Shown one piece after another: positions 33,672-45,100 of a DNA stretch of 64,000 nt (positions are counted from its first letter, which is position 1; each line of letters opens with the position of its first letter). This DNA comes from Anaeromyces robustus. Its lineage: Eukaryota > Neocallimastigomycota > Neocallimastigomycetes > Neocallimastigales > Neocallimastigaceae. Location: NCBI GenBank assembly GCA_002104895.1, contig MCFG01000019.1, forward strand, positions 280,581 through 344,580, read 5' to 3'. A model generated the notes under the pieces. It made no database searches. It saw only the letters and a program-made list of their open reading frames with translations, and was not told where the DNA came from. The position numbers were made by a program, and so were the translations under genes.

Positions 33672-34799
33672 CTACAACAGATGATTATAAGAGAATTTTG
33701 GTAGATGATGAAAATAATGAATATGTAAGTAATGCTTTAAAAATAATTATTAGTAAAATTAAACTTGAACAATTTGTTGATTTTGAAAAAGCTATATTAT
33801 TGAATAAAAAATATTATAAAATGTCAACCTCCGTCATTTAGAATTCAAGATGAAGTTGAAAATTATGAATATTTATATGGTGAAATTCTCAATAATATCA
33901 ATAGTAAAATTATTAATACAAAATTTACTGAATCATATGAAAATTCGTTATATAGAAATTTCTATAATTTTATGCGTGAAGTAGGAAAAGGTGATAAACA
34001 TGTAGATTTAAGTAATATTGATAATGATGAAAAAACAGGCAGATTAGATTTTTTCACCATATATAAGGATGATAATGGTAATCCTATTAAAAATGATTGT
34101 GACACCTTATTTAACAGTATAGGAAATACATTGATTGAAATAATGGATGAATTTGTCCAGGAAGGTATTGAATATGGTTATATTAAGGAAGATGAAAATG
34201 GTGATTATATCATTTTAGATGATACAAAAAATGGTAATCTCCTAAAGAGAAATTTAAATATGTTATATAAAAATTTCTACAAAACTAATAGTACAGTTAA
34301 TTTAGAAAAGAGAAAAACTTTTATTAAACGTCAGGATCCAAACAATTTTGAAATTCATATTGAGAATGCTGTACAAGCAATTAGATCATTACAATATGGA
34401 AAAAATTTGGGAAAAGAAGATTGTGCTGATATGTTAAATAGTCAATTATATATGGACTATAATACTGATTCAGATAAAAATATAAGAACTGATATATATC
34501 CAAGTGTTGGTAGTACAGTAATACGTATTAAACAGACAAAGTTGATTCAAGGAACATCTCAATTAATTAGAGCATCTGATGTATATGTAGGAAGTATGCC
34601 ATTCAACCAAGGAGAAGTAATCCTAAGATTTGATACTAAAACATCAAATTATGCTCCAGATTTATCAATATTACAAAATGTTGGTAGTATGAGTAATGTA
34701 AAAAAAGTAAAACCAAAAAATAAAATTAGTTGTTTTGGTGCTTGTTTAATGAGAACTAATTCTAACCATAGAAATAATGGAAAAAAACCAAAGAAATAA
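33672..34799 (+). pseudogene. 5'-truncated array copy (C-terminal third only)
   Basis: Begins in the middle of the family sequence, at the base equivalent to 39364 of copy 2, right after a LINE poly(A). A +1 shift near 33806-33815 (extra base in an A run) breaks the first part; from 33972 the frame is open to the stop at 34797-34799. It includes 'GRLDFFTIYKDD', the KR sites and a C-terminal domain almost equal to that of copy 2 ('QDPNNFEIHIENA' against 'QDPNDFEMHIENA'). The ATG at 33972 is internal and no promoter is evident, so this is a silent relic, or a potential sequence donor for recombination. Confidence 0.85.
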
Positions 34800-35390
34800 T
34801 AGAAAATAAAATAAAATAAAATAAAATAAAAACAAAATTTATAGAAAATAAAAACAAATTTTGTAGAAAATAAAAATAAATTTGTAGAAAATAAAAATAA
34901 ATTTTGTAGAAAATAAAAATAAATAAATAAAAATAAAATTTGTAGAAAATAAAAATAAATAAAATAAAAATTAAATAAAAATTAAATAATATAAATAAAA
35001 TAAAATAAAAGTAAAAAAAAAAATTAAAATAAAATAAAAATTAAATAATAAATATAATTAAATAATATATATAATTAAAAATAAATGTAAAAAATTAAAT
35101 AAAGATAAAAATATAAAATATAAAATAAGTTAGTTTACTGTTATTTTTAATAAAATAAAAATCTTCATAGGCAAGTATTTATTAATCAAAGATTTAAAGT
35201 AATAAAAAATTTATATCAAATTTTTTAATATTAATTGTTAATTCTTTTTTTTTTTTCAAGGGGAATCATTCCTATATTAATTTATATTGAAATCTCTATT
35301 CCATTTTTCACTAACAATTTTTATTTTAATATTATTAATATTCCTTTATTTTAATTTGGTGATTTAATAATACTAAAAAAAAAAAAAATC

Positions 35391-35423
<33 letters not shown>

Positions 35424-35583
35424 ATGTTTGAAAATATAAAATTTAATAAATATTAAAGTTTAAATAAAAAAATTGTGATTCAAGAAAAAAAATTTTTATT
35501 TTTTTTTTTAATATAATTTTATATTAAATTATAACTAATTATATTTATAAATTAGAAAAAAAATTTTTTTTAATAATACATTT

Positions 35584-35647
<64 letters not shown>

Positions 35648-36344
35648 TTAAATATATTATTATTTATTATAGGATGAATAATTTTTTCTTCAATTTATAA
35701 ATAAAATAAAGTATTATAATGTAATATATAATTTATATTATATATCAATATATATTATACTATATATATTATTATATTATATATATTATATATAATATTT
35801 AATAATTTTTTTTTTAATATTTTTAATACTTTTATATATAAATAAATTATAAATAAATATTAATTTTAATTCAATATTACTGATGACAATAAAGGGGAAA
35901 AAAAATTTTTTTAATATAAAATTAAATTGTAAAATAAAAAAAAAAAAAAATCAAAATATTCTAGTTTCTTATACTAATAATTTTATTATATTAAAATTGG
36001 AATTTTCTTTTCCTTCTTTTTTTTTTTTTTTTTTTATTAATATAAAAAAAGAAAAAAAAAAAGAAAATTTTTCTCCTTAAATTTATTTTTCAAATTAAAA
36101 AATAAAATTAAAAAAAAAAAATTAAAATACAAAATATAAAAATAAAATAAAGAAATTAATAGAAAAAAAAAAAGAAACTTTTCATAAAAATAATATAATA
36201 TTATAATCTATTAATCTATTATATATAAATTATATAATAAAAAATTTTTTAATATTAATAATACAATAAACATTTTAAATATTTATAAAAAAAATAAAAT
36301 AATTATAATTTATTTTATTTTATTTTACCGTATTATCATTAAAA
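34800..36344. other. Intergenic of tandem unit 1, with minisatellite and (TTTA)n
   Basis: Five units of 'AAATTTGTAGAAAATAAAAA' with variable spacers (34840-34965), a T26 tract (35395-35422), (ATTT)n at 35581-35648 and, at the right end, the shared upstream block. No gene; a 65-codon open stretch near 35883 is low complexity. Confidence 0.7.
36155..36344 (+). promoter_or_regulatory. Shared upstream block of array copies (copy 2)
   Basis: About 190 bp immediately before the ATG, from 'AGAAACTTTTCATAAAAATA' to 'TTTTACCGTATTATCATTAAAA', repeated almost unchanged before copies 3, 4 and 5 but not before copy 1. Candidate core promoter and 5' UTR of this subset; no individual motif can be singled out. 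Confidence 0.55.
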
Positions 36345-39300
36345 ATGAATTGGAAATATTTTATATTACTTTTCACTTATATCATTATAACATATTGTGA
36401 ATATGTTGATTTCGCCTCAGAAGAACTTGCTGCTTTAATTTTAGCCGCTGCTAATCCTGATGGTTCTATTGCTACTGAAATTATTCCTGAAAATAATCCA
36501 AAAAATGAAACTAGACCAATTACTATCGATGTTTCTAGTCTTGGAAGAGGTGGTGAATTAATGAATATTCAACAAATTATTCCAAGTTTAAGAAATTTAG
36601 AAGGAGATAAATTAAATAAAAAATTTAAAGAATTATATGATCTTGCTAATAGAGTTTATAATAGATTTATAGATCCTGCCGCTGATCAAGTTGAAAATAT
36701 AAATGGATATGATGTTCTTCGTTATATAATTTTTAATGAAGATGAAAAAACTGGTGCTTTTGATTCTATTGGATTATGTAATAATGATGTAAAAACAAGA
36801 ATCATGTTTGTTCCTAATGATTCTGCTATAATTATGATGAAACATTTTATAGCTGATGCAGATTATGATGATTTTTTTAATATCGATATTAATGATTTTG
36901 ATAAATTAAATAAAAAAATCAAATCATCTTGGAAATCAGATCATTTTAATCTTCCTTCTGAAGAACTTAGTAAAGTATTGGCAATAAAATGTATTCAAAC
37001 TTATGCCTGTAAATATAATTTCATGTTTGAAGATAAATCTGAAGAAGAAATAAATAATCAAATCAATAGTATTTCATTTAACATTATTGAAACTACTGAT
37101 AAAAATAATAACAAATATTATAGTTTACTTATTAATAAGGATATCGAATACCAAATAATTTATGCTTTCACTATTAAATATGATGGAAATAAATATAGTA
37201 CTGATGAAAGATTCCCTGTTAGATTACTTAGTTATAATGATATTGGTAAAACTGTAGAACAATATCATATGAATCATAATGAAAAAAGTAATGAAATAGA
37301 AAGAGATGGTATTAATCTTATTGCTGCATGTGGTATTGACTTTGTAGTCGGAAAAGATAATGATAAACAATATTTATTACCTGAAGATTACATTTCAAAA
37401 GATGGTAATGAAATTAAGATGGATTCTGTTAAGGATATTTTAATAACTGCTAATTTTGCTAATAATAAAGATTTCAAAACTTTCAATAAAAATGGAAAAA
37501 ATCTTATTTGTGATAGATATGATATATCTTATGCCACTACTAAAATGGAAACTAAACGTTTCATTGAAAAAAGATTAAATTATAGAGAAACTGATAGTTT
37601 ATCAGATAATCAATTAATGGATTTAAATGCTCTTTTCCAAATCATGGCTCTTAAAGATTTATTTATTGATCCAATGGAACATTTAGTCAATGGTATGTTA
37701 CATTATACGAATACTCCTGAATATTTATCTCAAATATCAGATTTTGAAGAATCAAGATATTTAGCAGCATATACTCAAACTAAATTAAATAAAAGATTGG
37801 GATCTAAATCTAAAGGTTTAAAAAACTTTGCTGCTCCTGTTACTTCTTATGATTTAAAAGGTGCTACTTTAAAAGCTGATGAAATATTAAAAAATAATAG
37901 TAATGAATTTTCAAAAAGAAATTTACCATCTTTTGAATTAGTCAAAAGAGATTCAGAATCTGAACAAAAGAAATTAATTAAACAATGGATGGATATTGTA
38001 GATACTTATGAAGATATTATCAAATCTGCAGACATGAATTTCATGGAAGATAGTAAAACATTTTTAGCTAGTTTTTATGAAGTATTATTAGAATTTAATA
38101 ATCGTCAAATTTATGATATTGTGGATGAAATACAATCCAAAAAAGATAATAATAATAATAATGATGATGATAATATGTTTATTAATGAAGAAGATCCACT
38201 TAAAGTTGTTAAAAGTAATATGCAAGACATTTTACTTTTAGAAAATTATTTCCAAAAATGTTTAAGATTACATTTAGAAAAATATGGTATGGAAACTTTA
38301 TTAGATGAAAATGGTAGATATTTATTTAGAAATTTACCTGATATTAGTGTTGAAGCTAGTAAAAATATTAATATTCTTAATAATTTATATGAAATTACAT
38401 TAGAAGATATTTTTGATCTTCTTGATGATTCTTTAGTTAATACTTATAATGATAATACTTTAAGATATGGAAATACTGTCGAAGATATTTCTAAAAATAA
38501 AAGAAGTGAACAATCTGAATATATAGAAATTGATGATGATTATATTGTTGATGAAATTAATATAATTAAACATGAAGATTTACCTATTTTAGATAGATTA
38601 AGAAATTTACTTATTGATATTAATTCTATAATAACTTCAATTGAAATTCATAATAATGATGAAAATGAACCAATTAATGGATCTGACACATTTTATAATA
38701 TTAATACAGCGTTAATTAATAAATATAAAGAAGGTTATCCAGATGATAAAGAAATTCAAGGAATGATTAATGATGAAAATGAAAATTCATCGAAAGTTAA
38801 ATTAAAGCTTAAACGTATTTTAAGTGATGTTGAAGACGATGATTTAAATGAATATATCGTTAATAATGTTAATTCTAAATATTACTTAAAACGTATTTTC
38901 TCTCGTATTAGAATGGAAATCACTGCAAATGCAAAAAAAAATGCAGATACTGATACGGAAGTATTAGGTTATATTGATCAAGAAACTGTTAATAAATTGA
39001 AAAAATTATATAATATAATTAAAAAGAAATTAGATTATCATTTAAAAAATTATAATGTAGAAAGTGATAAAGAAGAAGATGAACATTTACTTGAACTTAT
39101 TAGTAATTATAATAATTTGATGACATATATTTATTCCAATGGTATCATAAATTATAAGATTTATTTCGTTGATTTTATTGATGTTAATGAAATAACTGAA
39201 AGAATGAACTATATATTTATAAGAAATCTTATTAATGCTATAAATAAAACTATTAAAAGTAATCCTGAACTTTTTAAAGATGGAGTAACTGATTTCTATG

Positions 39301-40490
39301 AAGTAGTAACCAAAAATGGTAATGGAGAAAGATATCAGTATGGTAATAATGTACTTTATGAACCTACAGTAGATGATTATAAAAGAATTTTAATAGATGA
39401 AGAAAAAATTGAATATGTAAGTGATGCTTTAGAAATAATTATTAATAAAATTAAACCTGAACAATGTGTTGATTTTGAAAAAGCAATAGCATTGAAAAAA
39501 AGTATTATAAAATGTCAACCTGCATCATTTAGAATTCAAGATGAAGTTGAAGATTATGAATATTTATATGGTGAAATTCTCAATAATATCAATAGTAAAA
39601 TTATTAATACAAAATTTACTGAATCATATGAAAATTCGTTATATAGAAATTTCTATAATTTTATGCGTGAAGTAGGAAAAGTTGATAAACATGTAGATTT
39701 AAGTAATATTGATAATGATGAAAAAACAGGCAGATTAGACTTTTCTACCATATATAAAGATAATAATGGTAATCCTATTAAAAATGATTGTGACACCTTA
39801 TTTAACAATATAGAAAATACATTGATTGAAGTAATGGATGAATTTGTCCAGGAAGGTATTGAATATGGTTATATTAAGGAAGATGAAAATGGTGATTATA
39901 TCATTTTAAATGGTACAAAAAATGGTAATCTCTTAAAGAGAAATTTAAATATATTATATAAAAATTTCCACAAAACTAATAGTACAGTTAATTTAGAAAA
40001 GAGAAAAACTTTTATTAAACGTCAGGATCCAAACGATTTTGAAATGCATATTGAGAATGCTGTACAAGCAATTAGATCATTACAATATGGAAAAAATTTG
40101 GGAAAAGAAGATTGTGCTGATATGTTAAATAGTCAATTATATATGGACTATAATACTGATTTAAATACAAATATAAGAGCTGATATATATCCAAGTGTTG
40201 GTAGTACAGTAATACGTATTAAACAGACAAAGTTGTTTCAAGGAACATCTCAATTAATTAGAGCATCTGATGTATATGTAGGAAGTATGCCATTCAACCA
40301 AGGAGAAGTAATCCTAAGATTTGATACTAAAACATCAAATTATGCTCCAGATTTATCAACATTACAAAATGTTGGTAATATGAGTAATGTAAAAAAAGTA
40401 AAACCAAAAAATAAAATTAGTTGTTTTGGTGCTTGTTTAAGGAAAACTAAAACTAATTCTAACCATAAAAATAATGGAAAAAAACCATAG
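36345..40490 (+). CDS. Array gene copy 2: large secreted protein, 1381 aa
   Basis: ATG 36345 in the context AAAAATGAAT; stop at 40488-40490. Signal peptide about 1-18. KR sites at residues 524-525, 534-535, 719-720, 823-824, 849-850, 1198-1199, 1219-1220 and 1225-1226 (last CGT 40020-40022). The 155-residue end after the last site begins 'QDPNDFEMHIENA', contains Cys residues in 'KISCFGAC' and a Lys/Asn-rich tail; it is unlike the ends of copies 1, 3, 4 and 5 but nearly equal to that of the truncated copy at 33672-34799. The N-terminal 600 residues match copy 3 best. A two-strand-like motif 'TRIMFVPNDSAI' near residue 158-169 recalls the first motif of fasciclin domains, which I hold as weak. 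Function unknown. Confidence 0.92.
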   Translation: MNWKYFILLFTYIIITYCEYVDFASEELAALILAAANPDGSIATEIIPENNPKNETRPITIDVSSLGRGGELMNIQQIIPSLRNLEGDKLNKKFKELYDLANRVYNRFIDPAADQVENINGYDVLRYIIFNEDEKTGAFDSIGLCNNDVKTRIMFVPNDSAIIMMKHFIADADYDDFFNIDINDFDKLNKKIKSSWKSDHFNLPSEELSKVLAIKCIQTYACKYNFMFEDKSEEEINNQINSISFNIIETTDKNNNKYYSLLINKDIEYQIIYAFTIKYDGNKYSTDERFPVRLLSYNDIGKTVEQYHMNHNEKSNEIERDGINLIAACGIDFVVGKDNDKQYLLPEDYISKDGNEIKMDSVKDILITANFANNKDFKTFNKNGKNLICDRYDISYATTKMETKRFIEKRLNYRETDSLSDNQLMDLNALFQIMALKDLFIDPMEHLVNGMLHYTNTPEYLSQISDFEESRYLAAYTQTKLNKRLGSKSKGLKNFAAPVTSYDLKGATLKADEILKNNSNEFSKRNLPSFELVKRDSESEQKKLIKQWMDIVDTYEDIIKSADMNFMEDSKTFLASFYEVLLEFNNRQIYDIVDEIQSKKDNNNNNDDDNMFINEEDPLKVVKSNMQDILLLENYFQKCLRLHLEKYGMETLLDENGRYLFRNLPDISVEASKNINILNNLYEITLEDIFDLLDDSLVNTYNDNTLRYGNTVEDISKNKRSEQSEYIEIDDDYIVDEINIIKHEDLPILDRLRNLLIDINSIITSIEIHNNDENEPINGSDTFYNINTALINKYKEGYPDDKEIQGMINDENENSSKVKLKLKRILSDVEDDDLNEYIVNNVNSKYYLKRIFSRIRMEITANAKKNADTDTEVLGYIDQETVNKLKKLYNIIKKKLDYHLKNYNVESDKEEDEHLLELISNYNNLMTYIYSNGIINYKIYFVDFIDVNEITERMNYIFIRNLINAINKTIKSNPELFKDGVTDFYEVVTKNGNGERYQYGNNVLYEPTVDDYKRILIDEEKIEYVSDALEIIINKIKPEQCVDFEKAIALKKSIIKCQPASFRIQDEVEDYEYLYGEILNNINSKIINTKFTESYENSLYRNFYNFMREVGKVDKHVDLSNIDNDEKTGRLDFSTIYKDNNGNPIKNDCDTLFNNIENTLIEVMDEFVQEGIEYGYIKEDENGDYIILNGTKNGNLLKRNLNILYKNFHKTNSTVNLEKRKTFIKRQDPNDFEMHIENAVQAIRSLQYGKNLGKEDCADMLNSQLYMDYNTDLNTNIRADIYPSVGSTVIRIKQTKLFQGTSQLIRASDVYVGSMPFNQGEVILRFDTKTSNYAPDLSTLQNVGNMSNVKKVKPKNKISCFGACLRKTKTNSNHKNNGKKP

Positions 40491-41292
40491 AAATAATAGA
40501 AAATAAGATAAAATAAAAAAAACAAAATTTGTAGAAAATAAAATAAAATAGAATAAAAACAAAATTTATAGAAAATAAAATAAAATAGAATAAAAACAAA
40601 ATTTGTAGAAAATAAAATAAAATAAAAACAAAATTTGTAGAAAATAAAAATAAATAAAATAAAATAAAAATTAAATAAAAATTAAATAATAAATATAATT
40701 AAATAATATATATAATTAAAAATAAATGTAAAAAATTAAATAAAGATAAAAATATAAAATATAAAATAAGTTAGTTTACTGTTATTTTTAATAAAAATAA
40801 AAATCTTCATAGGCAAGTATTTATTAATCAAAGATTTAAAGTATTAAAAATTTTATATCAAATTTTTTAATATTAATTATTAATTCTTTTGTTTTTCAGG
40901 GGGAATCATTCCTATATTAATTTGTATTTAAATGTCTATTCCACTATTCACTAACAATTTTTATTTTTATTTTTTATTTTTTTTTATATATAAAAAACAT
41001 TTTTTTCTTTTTTTCTTTTTTTCTTTTATTTTTTTTATTATTATTATTTTTTTTTTTTTTTTTTTTTTTTTTTTGATGTTTGAAAATATAAAATTTAATA
41101 AATATTAAAGTTTAAATAAAAAAATTGTGATTCAAGAAAAAAAAATTTTATTTTTTTTTTTTAATATAATTTGATACTAAATTTTAACTAATTATATTTA
41201 TAATATATAAGCTTTATAACCAAATTAGAAAAAAAATTTTTTTAATAATACATTTATTTATTTATATATATATATATTTATTTATTTATTTT

Positions 41293-41329
<37 letters not shown>

Positions 41330-41334
41330 TATAT

Positions 41335-41387
<53 letters not shown>

Positions 41388-41392
41388 TATAT

Positions 41393-41427
<35 letters not shown>

Positions 41428-42124
41428 TTTTTTATTTATTTATTTATTTATTATAGGATGAATAATTTTTTCTTCAATTTATAAATAAAATAAAGTATTA
41501 TAATGTAATATATAATTTATATTATATATCAATATATATTATACTATATATATTATTATATTATATATATTATATATAATATTTAATAATTTTTTTTTTA
41601 ATATTTTTAATACTTTTATATATAAATAAATTATAAATAAATATTAATTTTAATTCAATATTACTGATGACAATAAAGGGGAAAAAAAATTTTTTTAATA
41701 TAAAATTAAATTATTATAAAATATAAAAAAAAAAATCAAAATATTCTAGTTTCTTATACTAATAATTTTATTATATTAAAATTGGAATTTTCTTTTCCTT
41801 CTTTTTTTTTTTTTTTTTTTTTTTTTTTTATTAATATAAAAAAAGAAAATTTTTCTCCTTAAATTTATTTTTCAAATTAAAAAATAAAATTAAAAAAAAA
41901 ATTAAAATACAAAATATAAAAATAAAATAAAGAAATTAATAGAAAAAAAAAAGAAACTTTTCATAAAAATAATATAATATTATAATCTATTAATCTATTA
42001 TATATAAATTATATAATAAAAAATTTTTTAATATTAATAATACAATAAATATTTTAAATATTTATAAAAAAAAATAAAATAATTATAATTTATTTTAATT
42101 TATTTTACTGTATTACCATTTAAA
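40491..42124. other. Intergenic of tandem unit 2, with minisatellite, (TTTA)n and upstream block
   Basis: Same order as 34800-36344: 'AAATTTGTAGAAAATAAAAT' units (40525-40650), T tract (41047-41074), a longer (TTTA)n/TTTTATATA array (41255-41452), then the shared upstream block (about 41935-42124). No gene. Confidence 0.7.
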
Positions 42125-45100
42125 ATGAATTGGAAATATTTTATATTAATTTTCACTTTTATCATTATAACATATTGTGAATATGTTGATTTCGCTTCAG
42201 AAGAACTTGCTGCTTTAATTTTAGCCGCTGCTAATCCTGATGGTTCTATTGCTACTGAAATTATTCCTGAAAATAATCCAAAAAATGAAACTAGACCAAT
42301 TACTATCGATGTTTCTAGTCTTGGAAGAGGTGGTGAATTAATGAATATTCAACAAATTATTCCAAGTTTAAGAAATTTAGAAGGAGATAAATTAAATAAA
42401 AAATTTAAAGAATTATATGATCTTGCTAATAGAGTTTATAATAGATTTATAGATCCTGCCGCTGATCAAGTTGAAAATATAAATGGATATGATGTTCTTC
42501 GTTATATAATTTTTAATGAAGATGAAAAAACTGGTGCTTTTGATTCTATTGGATTATGTAATAATGATGTAAAAACAAGAATCATGTTTGTTCCTAATGA
42601 TTCTGCTATAATTATGATGAAACATTTTATAGCTGATGCAGATTATGATGATTTTTTTAATATCGATATTAATGATTTTGATAAATTAAATAAAAAAATC
42701 AAATCATCTTGGAAATCAGATCATTTTAATCTTCCTTCTGAAGAACTTAGTAAAGTATTGGCAATAAAATGTATTCAAACTTATGCCTGTAAATATAATT
42801 TCATGTTTGAAGATAAATCTGAAGAAGAAATAAATAATCAAATCAATAGTATTTCATTTAACATTATTGAAACTACTGATAAAAATAATAACAAATATTA
42901 TAGTTTACTTATTAATAAGGATATCGAATACCAAATAATTTATGCTTTCACTATTAAATATGATGGAAATAAATATAGTACTGATGAAAGATTCCCTGTT
43001 AGATTACTTAGTTATAATGATATTGGTAAAACTGTAGAACAATATCATATGAATCATAATGAAAAAAGTAATGAAATAGAAAGAGATGGTATTAATCTTA
43101 TTGCTGCATGTGGTATTGACTTTGTAGTCGGAAAAGGTAATGATAAACAATATTTATTACCTGAAGATTACATTTCAAAAGATGATAATGAAATTAAGAT
43201 GGATTCTGTTAAGGATATTTTAATAACTGCTAATTTTGCTAATAATAAAGATTTCAAAACTTTCAATAAAAATGGAAAAAATCTTATTTGTGATAGATAT
43301 GATATATCTTATGCCACTACTAAAATGGAAACTAAACGTTTCATTGAAAAAAGATTAAATTATAGAGAAACTGATAGTTTATCAGATAATCAATTAATGG
43401 ATTTAAATGCTCTTTTCCAAATCATGGCTCTTAAAGATTTATTTATTGATCCAATGGAACATTTAGTCAATGGTATGTTACATTATACGAATACTCCTGA
43501 ATATTTATCTCAAATATCAGATTTTGAAGAATCAAGATATTTAGCAGCATATACTCAAACTAAATTAAATAAAAGATTGGGATCTAAATCTGAAGGTTTA
43601 AAAAACTTTGCTGCTCCTGTTACTTCTTATGATTTAAAAGGTGCTACTTTAAAAGCTGATGAAATATTAAAGAATAATAGCAATGAATTTTCAAAAAGAA
43701 ATTTACCATCTTTTGAATTAGTCAAAAGAGATTCAGAATCCGAACAAAAGAAATTAATTAAACAATGGATGGATATTGTAGATACATATGAAGATATTAT
43801 CAAATCTGCAGACATGAATTTCATGGAAGATAGTAAAACATTTTTAGCTAGTTTTTATGAAGTATTATTAGAATTTAATAATCGTCAAATTTATGATATT
43901 GTAGATGAAATACAATCCAAAAAAGATAATAATAATAATAATGATGATGATAATATGTTTATTAATGAAGAAGATCCACTTAAAGTTGTTAAAAGTAATA
44001 TGCAAGACATTTTACTTTTAGAAAATTATTTCTTAAAATGTTTAAGATTACATTTAGAAAAATATGGTATGGAAACTTTATTAGATGAAAATGGAAGATA
44101 TTTATTTAGAAATTTACCTGATATTAGTGTTGAAGCTAGTAAAAATATTAATGTTCTCAATAATTTATATGAAATTACATTAGAAGATATTTTTGATCTT
44201 CTTGATGATTCTTTAGTTACTACTTATGTGGATAATTCTTTAAGATATGGAAATACTGTCGAAGATATTTCTAAAAATAAAAGAAGTGAACAATCTGAAT
44301 ATTTAGAAATTGATGATAATTTTATTGTTGATGAAATTAATTCAATTAAACATGAAGATTTACCTATTTTAGATAGATTAAGAAATATACTTATTGATAT
44401 TAATTCTATAATAACTTCAATTGAAATTCATAATAATGATGAAAATGAACCAATTAATGGATCTGACACATTTAATATTATTAATGGAGCATTAATTAAT
44501 AAATATAAAGAAGGTTATCAAGATAATAAAGAAATTCAAGGAATGATTAATGATGAAAATGAAAATTCATCGAAAGGTAAATTAAAGCTTAAACGTATTT
44601 TAAGTAATGTTGAGAATGATGATTTAAATGAATATATCGTTAATAATGTTAATTCTAAATATCATCTGAAACGCGTATTTTCTCGAATTAGAATGGAAAT
44701 CACTGCAAATGCAAAAAAAAATGCAGATACTGATACGAAAGTATTAGGTTATATTGATCAAGAAACCATTAACAAATTGAAAAAATTATATAATAAAATT
44801 AATAAGAAATTAGATAATTATTTAAAAAATTATAATGCAGAAGGTGATAAAGAAGAAGATGAACATTTACTTGAACTTATTAGTAATTATAATGATTTGA
44901 TGACATATATTTATTCTAATGGTATCATAAATTATAAGATTTATTTCGTTGATTTTATTGATATTTATGATATAATTGAAAGAATGAATTATATATTTAT
45001 AAGAAATCTTATTAATGCTATAAATAAAACTATTAAAAGTAATCCTGAACTTTTTAAAGATGGAGTTACTGATTTCTATGAAGTAATAACCAAAAATGGT

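Noticed and set aside
43627-43824. 65-codon antisense frame repeated in copies 3, 4 and 5
   Set aside because: It recurs only because the sense sequence is conserved by duplication; it has no independent support.
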